Source: Bathynomus jamesi
Lineage: Eukaryota > Arthropoda > Malacostraca > Isopoda > Cirolanidae
Direction of reading: 5' to 3'
Assembly: GCA_023014485.1 (NCBI GenBank)
Contig: JAJOZX010009466.1
Coordinates: 96,290 to 160,289 of the forward strand
Length of the DNA stretch: 64,000 nucleotides
In this document: positions 45,476 to 54,945 of the stretch, piece by piece
Layout of the letters: every line of letters starts with the position of its first letter
Numbering within the stretch: the stretch's first letter is position 1
Notes under the pieces: model-generated
Seen by the model: the letters and a program-made list of their open reading frames with translations, nothing else
Database searches by the model: none
What the model was told of the DNA's origin: nothing
Translations under genes and position numbers: made by a program

Positions 45476-46977
45476 GTCCCTATATATAAAGGAGGGGACA
45501 GATCTCAAGCAAAGAACTATAGACCAGTGTCATTGACGTCCCACCTCACCAAAGTATTTGAAAGAATAGTTAGAGAGAAAATTTATGATTTCCTGGAGAC
45601 ACGGGAAAGATTCAACGAAAATCAGCATGGATTCCGATCAGGTAGATCATGCCTATCACAACTAATAGAGCACTACAACAATATCCTAGATGCATTGGAA
45701 GGCAATGACAACTACGATGTTATATACACAGATTTTGCTAAAGCTTTTGATAAATGTGACCATGGTATAATAGGACATAAAATTAAAGACATGGGAATAA
45801 CAGACAAAGTGGGAAAATGGATCTACAACTTCCTTAGTGATCGTCTGCAGGTCGTCAAAATTCAAGGTATATCATCATCAGAATCGGAAGTACGCAGCTC
45901 AGTACCACAAGGGACAGTACTGGCCCCACTCCTGTTCATTATCATGCTAACAGACATAGACAGCGGAGTAAACAGCAATAGTATAGTAACATCCTTTGCA
46001 GACGATACAAAGATCAGCAGAAAAATCAGCGATGTACATGACGTGGAGGCCTTGCAGAGGGACACGAACAAAATATACAAATGGTCAGAAGAACAACATG
46101 TCATTCAACGCCGAGAAATTTCAACTCTTGAGATATGGTAGAAAAGAAGAACTTAAACAGACTGCATATTATGCTCCAGATAGACAGGAAATTCAGAGAA
46201 GCATGAAAGCGATTGATCTCGGGATAATAATGACAGATGATGCGAAATTCGAAACACAAAATCAGATAGCGATAAATAAAGCAAAAAGAGTCGCCGGACA
46301 GGTTCTAAGAACGTTCAAGAGAAGGGACAGGACAGTAATGATTCCCCTGCTAAAAACACTGATTATACCAAAACTGAATACTGCTCAGTTTTGACGTCCC
46401 CATATAAAAAGGAAGAAACTAATAAACTAGAAGAAATGCAAAGGCATTTCACAGCCAAGATTGATGGCTGCAAAGAACTCAACTACTGGGAAAGACTACG
46501 TAAACTAAATCTGTACTCACTGGAAAGAAGAAGCGAGAGGTACATCATAATCTACATATGGAAAATGATCGAAAAACTGGTACCAAACCTAAAACTAAAC
46601 CCAATTACCATTCAAACAACACTGGAAAATAGGAAAGGCAGAATGTGTAGTGTTCCCAAATTAAAAGCACGACAAGGGACCTCCTCAACCCTGAAGGAAA
46701 ATAGCTTGGTTGTCAGGGGGCCAAGACTTTTCAACCAGCTTCCTAAGGACCTCAGAAACGTAACGGGGGTCAAAGTTGAAGTCTTCAAGAAAAGACTGGA
46801 TGCCTGGCTCAGGACAGTACCAGATGAGCCGGGCGTGCCTGGCTATGTACGGTGGAGAGCGCAAGAAAGTAACTCGCTCCTCCACCAGGCCAGACATAGA
46901 GGCGGGGCCACCAGCTTGACCTCCGTGTGAAGAGAGACCAACACACGAAACAACAAAGGTTCATAAGGTAAGGTGAG

Positions 46978-47020
<43 letters not shown>

Positions 47021-47021
<1 letters not shown>

Positions 47022-47160
47022 ATGAATAAAACCACGAAGGAAAGGAAACACAGAATGGTGCTCAAGCGCTTTCGTCTAATGACATCCTCAGGAGGATGTC
47101 ATTAGACGAAAGCGCTTGAGCACCATTCTGTGTTTCCTTTCTTTCGTGGTTTTATTCATC
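47021..47160. mobile_element. Solo PLE family 2 palindrome
   Basis: Two 69-base arms (47021-47089 and 47092-47160) with one mismatch and a 2-base AG centre. Each arm is the family 2 PLE 3' end (GGTTTTATTCATC ... GAAAGCGCTTGAGCACC). The right arm continues into family 3' sequence up to the MITE at 47201. No RT remains. This is an extreme 5' truncation of a head-to-head pair. Confidence 0.9.
47058..47094 (-). ncRNA. Partial hammerhead ribozyme in the PLE palindrome
   Basis: Minus strand: complete core CUGAGGA (47085-47091), stem II GUC / GAC, GAAA, stem III and cleavage site. The 5' strand of stem I is replaced at the inversion point, leaving only CUC / GAG. On the plus strand the CUGA box is lost. 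Probably inactive or weak. Confidence 0.6.
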
Positions 47161-47200
47161 ATAAATATTTTTCACGTGTTACTCTCGTGAAATAATTTTC

Positions 47201-47416
47201 GGTTCTTTTGCATTATCCTCCCAACACTAATTTTTTTATATAATGTTGGTTTGGTTCTGGTTATGGTACTTTATTTTCCTTCTATTATAAAAAAAGTTAG
47301 TGTTGGTATTAGGTTAGGTTAGGTTTGGTTAGGTTAGGTTACGGTAAAAACAGCCCGCCGCAGGCGTTAGCCGTTATAAAAAAAAATTAGTGTTGGGAGG
47401 ATAATGCAAAAGTACC
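47201..47416. mobile_element. 216-base hAT-type MITE with TTAGG core
   Basis: TIRs GGTTCTTTTGCATTATCCTC at 47201 and GGTACTTTTGCATTATCCTC inverted at 47416 extend for about 40 bases with CCAACACTAA. A perfect 8-base duplication TAATTTTC lies at 47193-47200 and 47417-47424. It sits inside the PLE palindrome's right end. The centre (47309-47342) holds several GGTTA units of arthropod telomere type. Confidence 0.9.
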
Positions 47417-47442
47417 TAATTTTCATATATATATATTATATA

Positions 47443-47482
<40 letters not shown>

Positions 47483-47485
<3 letters not shown>

Positions 47486-47988
47486 TGGTGGACCGGATAT
47501 CAGTTTTTCAACATCTGCGGATGCGGATGCGGATTTTTAATTTCAATATCCGCGGATGCGGATATTTAGTTAATCTATCAGTATAATATAGAATTATGAA
47601 TATATGACAATTTTTCAAATTTCGTGATATTACTATTATGGCAGACAATGCATAAGAATTAAAATTAATATTAATGTTTTCATTATGATAAAAATAATAA
47701 CTTTCTCAAGAGTTTCAGCGACAGTGAAGTACCCACAGCGGCACAGGCAGTGTTTGTTGATTTAATGGTATTTATATTTTGAGGTTTATATATTTGTTTG
47801 TTCATTAATAATTAATTAATACTTTACATGAAATGTGCATGACTGGGCCTTATAAGCTATTTTATAAGCTAATTTAATTGTAAACTGCATAATTTATTAG
47901 AGGTAATATCCGCAGTCAGAAGTGCGGGTGCGGACTGCGGATGCGGATGTTAAAAATGATGTCGATGCGGATATCCGATCCACCACTA
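47483..47988. mobile_element. 506-base MITE with GCGGAT subterminal repeats
   Basis: TIR TAGTGGTGGAYCGGATATC at 47483 and inverted to 47988. Inside both ends GCGGAT or its complement ATCCGC recurs many times. There is no coding sequence. The flanks are (TA)n, so a target duplication cannot be defined. Confidence 0.85.
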
Positions 47989-48010
47989 ATTTTATAGTAT
48001 ATATATATAT

Positions 48011-48215
48011 GATGAATTTCACAATTAAACACGTGAAATGAATGAATGCTGCAAACCCACAAGGAAAAAGAAAAACGATTCCAAGGCCTTTCGTGTATTC
48101 AGAGCTACACCTCGTCAGGGAATGAAATATTTCATTTCATTTCCTGACGAGGTGTAACTCTGAATACGAAATGCCTTGGAATCGTTTTTCTTTTTCCTTG
48201 TGGGTTTGCAGCATA
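48011..48215. mobile_element. Solo PLE family 1 palindrome
   Basis: Arms about 48048-48129 and 48133-48212 are both family 1 PLE 3' ends (GGGTTTGCAGC ... GGAATCGTTTTTC). The left arm continues outward to the family end (AATTCATC / CACGTG) at 48011. The centre is short, about 3 bases. No RT or nuclease remains. Confidence 0.88.
48078..48123 (-). ncRNA. Hammerhead ribozyme in the family 1 palindrome (minus arm)
   Basis: Stem I AUUCC / GGAAU perfect, core CUGACGA (48112-48118), extra G, stem II GUGUA / UACAC, GAAA, stem III AG-GC-CU, cleavage base U. Fully intact. The opposite arm (48139-48182, plus) has lost two bases of stem II and altered stem III, so it is likely dead. Confidence 0.82.
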
Positions 48216-48246
48216 TATATATATATTCATCATATATATATATGTG

Positions 48247-48465
48247 TGTGTGTGTGTTACAACTCTGCTCTTCCGTCCGATGATTTCTCACTTCACGGAG
48301 GTCAGGCTTGTTGCCCTTTCTCTCGAGTTGGCTAGTGAAGTAAAGAGTTGGTTTCTTGCGCTCTCCAGTCTCCACTTCACACAGCCAAGTACTTCCGGCA
48401 ACTTTTTTAAGTGGCTGGCCAAGCTGAGGGGTGAAAAAGGTTTTTGAGACCTTGTGTAGAGTTGC
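48247..48465 (-). repeat. LINE 3' fragment related to family A
   Basis: On the minus strand it reads TWLCEVETGERKKPTLYFTSQLERKGNKPDLREVRNH, parallel to family A's VRWRAQESNSLLHQARPRGGATSLTSV. It ends in a diverged tail beside (TG)n/(TA)n. It belongs to a sister subfamily. Confidence 0.7.
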
Positions 48466-48869
48466 CAACAATTATATTAAAAATCTTAACATAGTTTGGC
48501 TTCTGTTTCCACTATTATATTAGATTTTTTTCAAATTTTTATTCACTAATGAGCGCTTGAATATGAAAAAGTACCATTGAAGATGGGAATATACAGAATT
48601 TGCTCAAGCGTCGCCTTTAGTAATTGCCAGCTAGTGGACGCAATTATTGTTAATTTAATTTATGTAGATAACAATAACGGTATTATATAGTCATATGTTG
48701 CACATCGAAATATAAAATTTTTCTATTTTACATTTTACTCCTCAAGGATATTAGCACTGCGATTCATATAAAATTTTAACTCTGCAATTATTTTGCATTA
48801 GAAAAATCAATTTTTCTTAGTAATTTAAATCAGAGGGAGGCGGGTCGGATTGAAAGCATTCGCGGGCCG
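48466..48869. other. No recognisable gene
   Basis: AT-rich stretch between LINE fragments, without terminal repeats or coding signal. Confidence 0.6.
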
Positions 48870-50218
48870 GGAATTACCCATATCTGCTTCAGTGTCTCTG
48901 AATTTCCTGTCCATTTGCGGTATAGTATTCCATGGTCCTCCCTTCTTCCCTACCTTAATAGTTAAAATTTCTCAGGGTTAAATTTCATATTATTCCTTCA
49001 AACCAATTGTAGATTTTGTTTATTCTGTTTGTAGAGATCCTATATCCTCTGAGTTTCTTATTTTTCTACTAATATTTTGTGTCAGCGGCAAAGGATGTTA
49101 CTGTGCTGTCACTAGTAACTTCCACATCTATATCAGTTAGCGTGATTATGAAGAGTAATAGAGCTAATACTGTTCCTTGTGGTACTGAGTTAAGGACACT
49201 ATTTTTATCTTGGCGATCAGTCACAGCCAAGACTTGAGTTTGACTTGACACTTGTTGAACGTCTTGTCAAAATTTGTGTATGTCACATCATAGTTTTCAT
49301 TGTTTTTGAATGCATCAATAGTGTTGTTATAGTGTTTCATTAGCTGTGATAGGCATGATCTTCCTGACCGGAATCCATGTTGGTTATCATTTAATTTTTC
49401 CGAGTTTCTTAAAAGTCAGATTTTTCTCTAACTATTCTTTCAAATATTTTGGTGAGAAGAGATGTAAGCGAAACTGGCCTATAGCTTTTGGCCTCGGATC
49501 GATCTCCTTTATATATTGGAACTATGTTCGCCCTTTTCAGAATACTCGGTATTTCTCCCGTGTCTACTGTGTCTAGTGATCGTCTCTATATCCAGTATAG
49601 GGGATCAGCGATTGCATTCTTGCAGTTTTTGATCAGTGTGGCATTCCATTTGTCCGGTCCTGCTGTCAAGTGTGTTTTTAGTTTCCCTATAGCTTGTGTT
49701 ATAATTTATCTGTTGTGAAGTCAAAGTCCGTTATACTTTCCCCTTGTAATTCTTCTTCAAAAAGAAACCGTTTCTATGTCATATTAGTTTATCAGTTTTA
49801 GAAATACTGAAAGTTGATTCATACTGAATTCTTAATATGTCAAATTCTTCTTTTAGAGCATCGGTTAAAACATTGTCTTTATTTTTCAAAGGTCCGATTG
49901 TAGCGTGAATTTTTAGTTTTCCTTTTTGCAAAATTATGGAAGTATTTTGAACTAACCTTTAATGCTTCTATAGCGTAATCTTCTTCCCTCTGTATGATTC
50001 TCAACTAGACCCTGTATGACGCAATCTACTGTATACTCTCCAGTTTATCATTTAATATTTTTCTGTTGTTGTTGTCTTAGCAGTTTCTTAATTTTACAGT
50101 CACCCTTTATCTCTAGCTGAACATTGACTTCTTTTGTCTCTCGAACTTGCTTCTCTTTCCTCTTTGTTGATTTTTTGGGAGATGTCTTTCCACAATTTCT
50201 AGTGTCTTCTCTTCGAAG
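48870..50218 (-). pseudogene. LINE family B RT part
   Basis: Read from the right: EEKTLEIVERHLPKKSTKRKEKQV, a linker, DKWNATLIKNCKNAIADPLYW (near 49640), the GDRSEAKSYRPVSLTS-like region near 49480, NQHGFRSGRSCLSQL-like (near 49370), then SSQTQVLAVTDRQDKN and NSVPQGTVLALLLF (49251-49069), FAADTK (FADD mutated), and NNMKFNPEKF (near 48975). Many shifts and stops. Clearly older than family A copies 2 and 3. Confidence 0.8.
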
Positions 50219-50350
50219 GTTATTAGTAGAGCCCGGATGTTTAGGCACTAAAAACCCTTAAAAAAAGGGAGGCAAATAGGCAAAATAAACATTCAAAATA
50301 GGCAGTAAAACCTCCCCAAAAAAGGCATTTATAAATTTGCTTACAAAAAA

Positions 50351-50578
50351 CGTTTAATCTAGAATAATACCTTAATATACGCATAATACATATTACAACG
50401 CCCTTAGTGAACAAAACAGTAGGTAATGCAAATATTAGTTACACATAATACTGTAACAATTATTTCATTTCGAAAAATAAAGTTTAATATAGAATAATAC
50501 CCTTACACACGTATAAATAATACATATTACAACGCCATTATAGTGAACAAAACAGTAGGTATTGAAAATGTTCGTTGC
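50351..50578. repeat. Tandem duplication in the hAT left arm
   Basis: Two units about 132 bases apart share TAGAATAATACC, ATACATATTACAACGCC and GTGAACAAAACAGTAGGTA (50351-50440 and 50483-50578). Confidence 0.8.
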
Positions 50579-50649
50579 ACAACAATGACAAGGATTTAAA
50601 TTTAAAAAATAATACTATTATGCACACTGAGTTTTTGTTATATATGATA

Positions 50650-50700
50650 CAAGCTTGACCTTCGTGAAATGAGGAATCATCGCACGGAACATATGAAAGT

Positions 50701-50706
<6 letters not shown>
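50650..50706 (+). repeat. Short LINE 3' tail
   Basis: ACAAGCTTGACCTTCGTGAA and following bases match the form of the family A tail start, then end in (TG)n(TA)n at 50702-50744. A very short 5'-truncated insertion. Confidence 0.6.
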
Positions 50707-50744
<38 letters not shown>

Positions 50745-50748
<4 letters not shown>

Positions 50749-51774
50749 GAGGACCGACAAGAAATAGACTAACAAGTAAACAAACAAATTCTTTCTTCCA
50801 CGCCATCATCAAACATTTTTAGAAGACACACGTGGTCAAGGAATCAGAAACAATGAAAACGTCTGTTTCTTCCCAAAAGGCCCGCGAAAGCAAGCCCTTA
50901 TCAACTAAAGGACGCGTAGAAGGCGTCTCAAGATATGGCTGGAAAGTCCGCGTCACAGAGGTTATATAAGCGAGTTTCCACTAATACACTTACTCACTAA
51001 TTTCTTCTACTACTTCTTTCACCACCTTTCTCTACAAAAAAAAAAAAAAAAATGGTGTCAATAATCCAGCAGGGTTGAAAGCACCTTAAACAGAAAAAAA
51101 CAAACAAACACTCACTCACTCACTCTCGCTCACCACTTCTCGTTTGCATTTCTCGTCACGTGTCACGACTCCTTCGTCAGTACAACTCGTCGCATCAACC
51201 GCGGCCTGCTGTTCCTTTAAAGAGGCTCGCTACGGTTCCACGATCATCTCGGTGTACGTAACACCGTACGGTCAACTTCCGCAGGTTTCCAATCTACAAG
51301 GTCGAACTTCAAGCATACCCTTCATCTCGAGAGGTATTTTCAACACAGTCGGTAAGCTCTCTGTGCTTCGTTCTTAAACAATAACGCAAAGCCTACATCA
51401 GTGTACCGCAAAAGCGTAGGCTATAAACGCAAAGTGTTTTACAAGTCGTTCAAACTAACTCTCGTTGAAACGCAGTAGGCCTATTTCACAATCCAAGTGT
51501 CATTACAATATATGATTGTGCATCAGACTAATTCTCTAATACAAACCCGCACTAGGTTTATTTCCTATGCCAAGTTCAAGTGTCATTTCCAGTACCGTAA
51601 TTCCGTGTAGCATCCTGCTATTGTGTTCATTCATATCATCCATAAATACTTTACATCCGTTTATTTATGTGATAGATTTAAGTATTCTCTTACTGAAGAC
51701 CTAATTCATTTACGGTGTACCAACTTAGTACATCCCTTCCAATTATCATTAGGCCACAGCATCTTGTTTCTAGG
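50745..51774. other. Unclassified interior of the hAT block
   Basis: No protein-like frame. A poly-A tract at 51036-51052 and (CTCA)n near 51113-51125 are seen. The stretch 50820-51400 is GC-richer and could be part of another repeat, but I do not recognise it. Confidence 0.5.
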
Positions 51775-52215
51775 TTCCATTTATGTGTAATCACTTAGCA
51801 TCATATAATTGCCTTTATATAAATGATACTCGTATAATCATTGTCATAGCATTTCTCCCAACTATCATTAGGCCACAGCATCTTGTTTAGTATTCCATTT
51901 ATGCGTAACTCTAGCCTGTGTCACCTATTCAGTGTACTAAATGCACGTGCGTTCTTTATCATTACTAGGCCCATTCAATGTTCCATTTACGCGTAACTCC
52001 AGCCTACCTAAATGAAGGTATAATCTATTTACAGAGTACTAAACGTACGTGCATTCCTTGTCATTACTAGGCCCGTTCCATGTTCATCTATTCATAACCT
52101 TTGGCCTACATAATCAGTGTTACGTATTCTATTCAGTGTACCAAAACGTACGTGCATAATTTCTATTATCACTAAGTTTCACATTTTATGTTGTGTTCCA
52201 TTTTTGCATGTCATT
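51775..52215. repeat. Degenerate tandem repeat, about 100 bases per unit
   Basis: Five units begin with TTCCATTTAYGYGTAA-like motifs at 51775, 51893, 51981, 52082 and 52195. They share GTACTAAACGTACGTGCAT and CATTACTAGGCCC. Spacing varies from 88 to 118 bases. Confidence 0.75.
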
Positions 52216-52677
52216 AGTCTAACAAAAAATAAATGCATTACTAGATCATTAAGCTCTTAACCATTTCTCTTATTGGCTAAGCTCCATGTCATCTTAGCAT
52301 AATATAAAGGCCGTTAAATAATTGTTATTCACTATAATTATTGTGAATCATTTGTTATTCACTGTGAACAAATAACTGATTTATTTTCTTAATTAAATAC
52401 AAAACAATGAGGTGCCTTTTATAACCTTAACAATATTTGCTTGGGTGTAATCCAAGCTGGTGACCTCGAAGCAATTCGTATCACTCGGAAATATTATAGT
52501 AGGCCTACTCCATTAGCCACTTTCAACTGGTGATACAGTGATACTGTATGACATCATAAATTGTTAATCCAGCCTGTCATTATAACAATCAATTTGCATC
52601 AATTAAGCACTAACATTAAATTAATCATTATCACCTCAAACGGCTAAATCTAGGCCCACTTATATATATATATATAT

Positions 52678-52828
52678 CTGACCGGCAAACGGAAGATCCC
52701 GGGTTCGATCCCCGGGTGGTTACCTCATTTGTTCGTTTCTCCTCATCTTGCGCGGAATGTTCTCCTATACAAGCGTCGTTCTTTACGTTATATATATATA
52801 TATGCAATAAAATCACAGAACAACACGA

Positions 52829-52885
<57 letters not shown>

Positions 52886-53402
52886 TTCAACTGCAAAGAA
52901 CACGCAGTATAATTAACGTAAAGAACGACGCTTGTATAGGAGAACAATCCGCGCAAGATGAGGAGGGAGAACGAAACAAATGAAAAATGAGGTAACCACC
53001 CAGGAATCGAACCGGGATCTTCCGATTGCCGGTCAGATATGATAACCACTACACCATGGTCCTCACTCGATCAGAAGTCGTAATTCTCCTACATACGCGC
53101 AGAAACCAATGCCCCGAGAGGGGTACCCCTCGCATGCCGCACCTATATATACATTTCAACTGCAAAGAACACGCAGTATAATTAACGTAAAGAACGACGC
53201 TTGTATAGGAGAACATTCCGCGCAAGATGAGGAGGGAGAACGAACAAATTGAAAGAATGAGTGAGGACCATGGTGTAGTGGTTATCATATCTGACCAGCA
53301 ATCGGAAGATCCCGGGTTCGATCCCCGGGTGGTTACCTCATTTGTTCGTTCTCCCTCCTCATCTTGCGCGGAATGTTCTCCTATACAAGCGTCGTTCTTT
53401 AC

Positions 53403-53403
<1 letters not shown>
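52678..53403. repeat. tRNA-like repeat cluster 1 (inverted copies)
   Basis: Copies of a unit with a tRNA-like head: plus 52678-52790 (head truncated), minus 52890-53150 (head 52990-53066), minus tail only 53150-53245, plus 53263-53400 (head 53263-53339). The head has A box TGGTGTAGTGGTTATCA and B box GGTTCGATCCC, very like tRNA-Val/Glu. The T stem is perfect in the 53263 copy, but position 33 is C and the acceptor stem needs a 2-base bulge. The tail (GCGCGGAATGTTCTCC to TACAAGCGTCGTTC) ends in (TA)n. Confidence 0.8.

Positions 53404-53404
<1 letters not shown>

Positions 53405-53441
<37 letters not shown>
53405..53441. repeat. (TA)n microsatellite
   Basis: TA tract after the tRNA-like unit. 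Another of about 55 bases lies at 53630-53682, directly before mariner C. Confidence 0.9.
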
Positions 53442-53443
<2 letters not shown>

Positions 53444-53482
53444 GCAATAAAATCACAGAACAACACGATCTTTTTAATAAGC

Positions 53483-53626
53483 AAACAACCACAGGGAAAA
53501 GGAAAAGGAAACACGAAATCCGAGCGCTTTCGTGATATATTCACATCTTCAGGGACAAGAAAGATATGAATATATCACGAAAGCGCTCAGATTTGTGTTT
53601 CCTTTTCATTTCCCTGTGGTTGTTTG

Positions 53627-53632
<6 letters not shown>
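53483..53632. mobile_element. Solo PLE palindrome, family 3
   Basis: Arms about 53483-53547 and 53563-53628 (GCAAACAACCACAGGGAAA inward, GAAAGCGCTC near the centre) with a 15-base spacer. Structure and the hammerhead resemble families 1 and 2, but the outer sequence differs, so this is a third PLE family, known here only from its ends. Confidence 0.82.
53518..53556 (-). ncRNA. Hammerhead ribozyme, PLE family 3
   Basis: Minus strand: stem I GUCC / GGAU (one G-U pair), core CUGAAGA (53546-53552), extra U, stem II GUGA / UCAC with loop AUAUA, GAAA, stem III AG-CG-CU, and the canonical cleavage base C. 39 nucleotides. The plus arm has AAGAAAGA where the core should be, so it cannot form a hammerhead. 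Confidence 0.85.
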
Positions 53633-53682
<50 letters not shown>

Positions 53683-53685
<3 letters not shown>

Positions 53686-54479
53686 GGTGTCCCAAAAGTC
53701 TGGCATCATAGGAGAAATTCATATTTTTCTATTTCTACAAACCATAATTCATATTTTTCTCTTTCTACAGGCCATAATGTCTATGCTCGGGATGCCAATT
53801 TCCCGTCCACCATTCTGTTCAGTGACGAGGCTGTTTTTATGGAAATGATGAGGTAGGTAAATCGACAGAAACCCGCTACTGGTCTCAAAACAACTGTCAC
53901 TGGTATACCTCTTCAAAGGAACAAGGTGCATCTCGGGTGATGGTATGGTGTGGCATTTGGAAGGATCGCATCATAGGCCCCCTTTTTCGATGAACATGTC
54001 ACTGGAGGCACCTACCTACGTATGCTCAAGGAAGAAGCATTTCCAGTGTCTTGAACGAAGAAGGAAATTTCCCAACATGGTTCCAGCAAGACAGCGCTCC
54101 TGCACATTACAGCACCCAAGTAAGGGAATACTTGTACCAACAATTTCCTGGTCATTGGATAGGACGTCGAGGGCCTGTGGATTGGCCAGCTAGAAACCCG
54201 GATCTCACGCCACTAGATTTTTATCTCTGGCGCCACTTGAAAGCGCTGGTATACGCAGAGAAAATTAAGAGTGTTGAGCATTTGCGGTAGCACATTATTG
54301 GGGCATGTAACACCATTACTCCTGACATCATTCACTGTGTGCTTGCTAACTGGGTATCACGTCTGAATTTGTGTATTGAAAACAATGGTGGACATATTGA
54401 GCACGTTCTGTAAATAAAAGCTTTTGTTTTGCCTTTTTTTATTATTTTTCCTGTGATGCCGGACTTATGGGACGCCCTG
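53683..54479 (+). mobile_element. DD41D mariner C, internally deleted
   Basis: 797 bases with TIR CAGGGTGTCCCAAAAGTC at 53683 and CAGGGCGTCCCATAAGTC inverted to 54479, with TA on both sides. About 500 bases of the usual length are missing from the 5' coding part. Confidence 0.92.
53780..54412 (+). pseudogene. Mariner C transposase remnant
   Basis: Starts within NVYARDANFPSTILFSDEAVF (first catalytic Asp). A stop follows at about 53854 and frames change before GGTYLRMLKEEAF. Frame 54051-54290 carries FQQDSAPAHYSTQVREYL and RNPDLTPLDFYLW, with 41 residues between the Asp pair (DD41D). After a stop at 54288 the C-terminus reads IIGACNTITPDIIHCVLANWV and ends near 54412. The DNA-binding N-terminus is deleted. 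Confidence 0.9.
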
Positions 54480-54945
54480 TATATGTATATATATATGTGT
54501 GTTTTGCTGTTGTGGCGGTTACACGTGTTTCGATCGAAGTCCGAATAAAAGCGATATTACAGTAAAAATCCTGCAGTTAATCAGTTTTAAACGGTGCCGA
54601 TATTGTGAGTTAATTGATAGTGCATAGCGGTATTTCTTTTTAAAAAAGTAAAAATCGCGGCGTATACCAAAAAAGTGAATAAAATCAAAGTGAATTAATA
54701 TATACAGCATTTGTTTTTGTTTTTTTCCGAGTCTCTTTGTGAGGAAAGTTTTGTTTTTTGAAGTGCCCGCAAATATCCCCCCATTATCCCCCGCAGCCAC
54801 AGTCGAGAGGACCAATCAGTGAGAAGTATACAGCGTGCCACATCCCCTACCCTGGAGTAACGGAAAATTCTTTCCCTCACACAGCTTGAGTCATCCCCCA
54901 CCCAATACCTCCCATAATACCCCCTTTTTGAGTCACTTCACCAAC

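Larger units (their letters stand above)
40888..46930 (+). pseudogene. LINE family A ORF2, copy 2 (RT part)
   Basis: Before the hAT: KRSWLERQKRRLFRKRKRVE, KLHSAAGPDNWNALLIKNCK and SILKRANIVPI (to 41671). After it, SLTSHLTKVFERIVREKIYD, NQHGFRSGRSCLSQL, FAKAFDKCDHG, SSVPQGTVLAPLLF and TSFADDTKISRK (catalytic FADD near 46000), then the C-terminal part in two further frames to GVPGYVRWRAQESNSLLHQAR. The endonuclease is absent. Confidence 0.9.
40888..46980 (+). mobile_element. LINE family A copy 2, split by a hAT
   Basis: 5'-truncated in ORF2 at a (TA)n tract (40862-40887). Starts with the peptide NSKTINWEAIRSHMAQIEWRT and runs to the family tail AAGGTTCATAAGGTAAGG near 46970. It is very similar to copy 3, so both are recent. 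The hAT at 41672-45475 interrupts the RT. Frameshifts near 41215, 41462, 46085 and 46375 are seen relative to copy 3. Confidence 0.92.

Noticed and set aside
47309..47342. A telomere or telomere-proximal array
   Set aside because: Only a few GGTTA units inside a 216-base MITE with exact target duplications.
49346..49718. Plus-strand frames resembling a membrane protein
   Set aside because: Antisense of the LINE family B RT, which explains the sequence on the minus strand.
53263..53339. A functional tRNA gene (Val- or Ala-like)
   Set aside because: A and B boxes and the T stem are good, but base 33 is C, the acceptor stem needs a bulge, and the sequence is part of a dispersed repeat unit.
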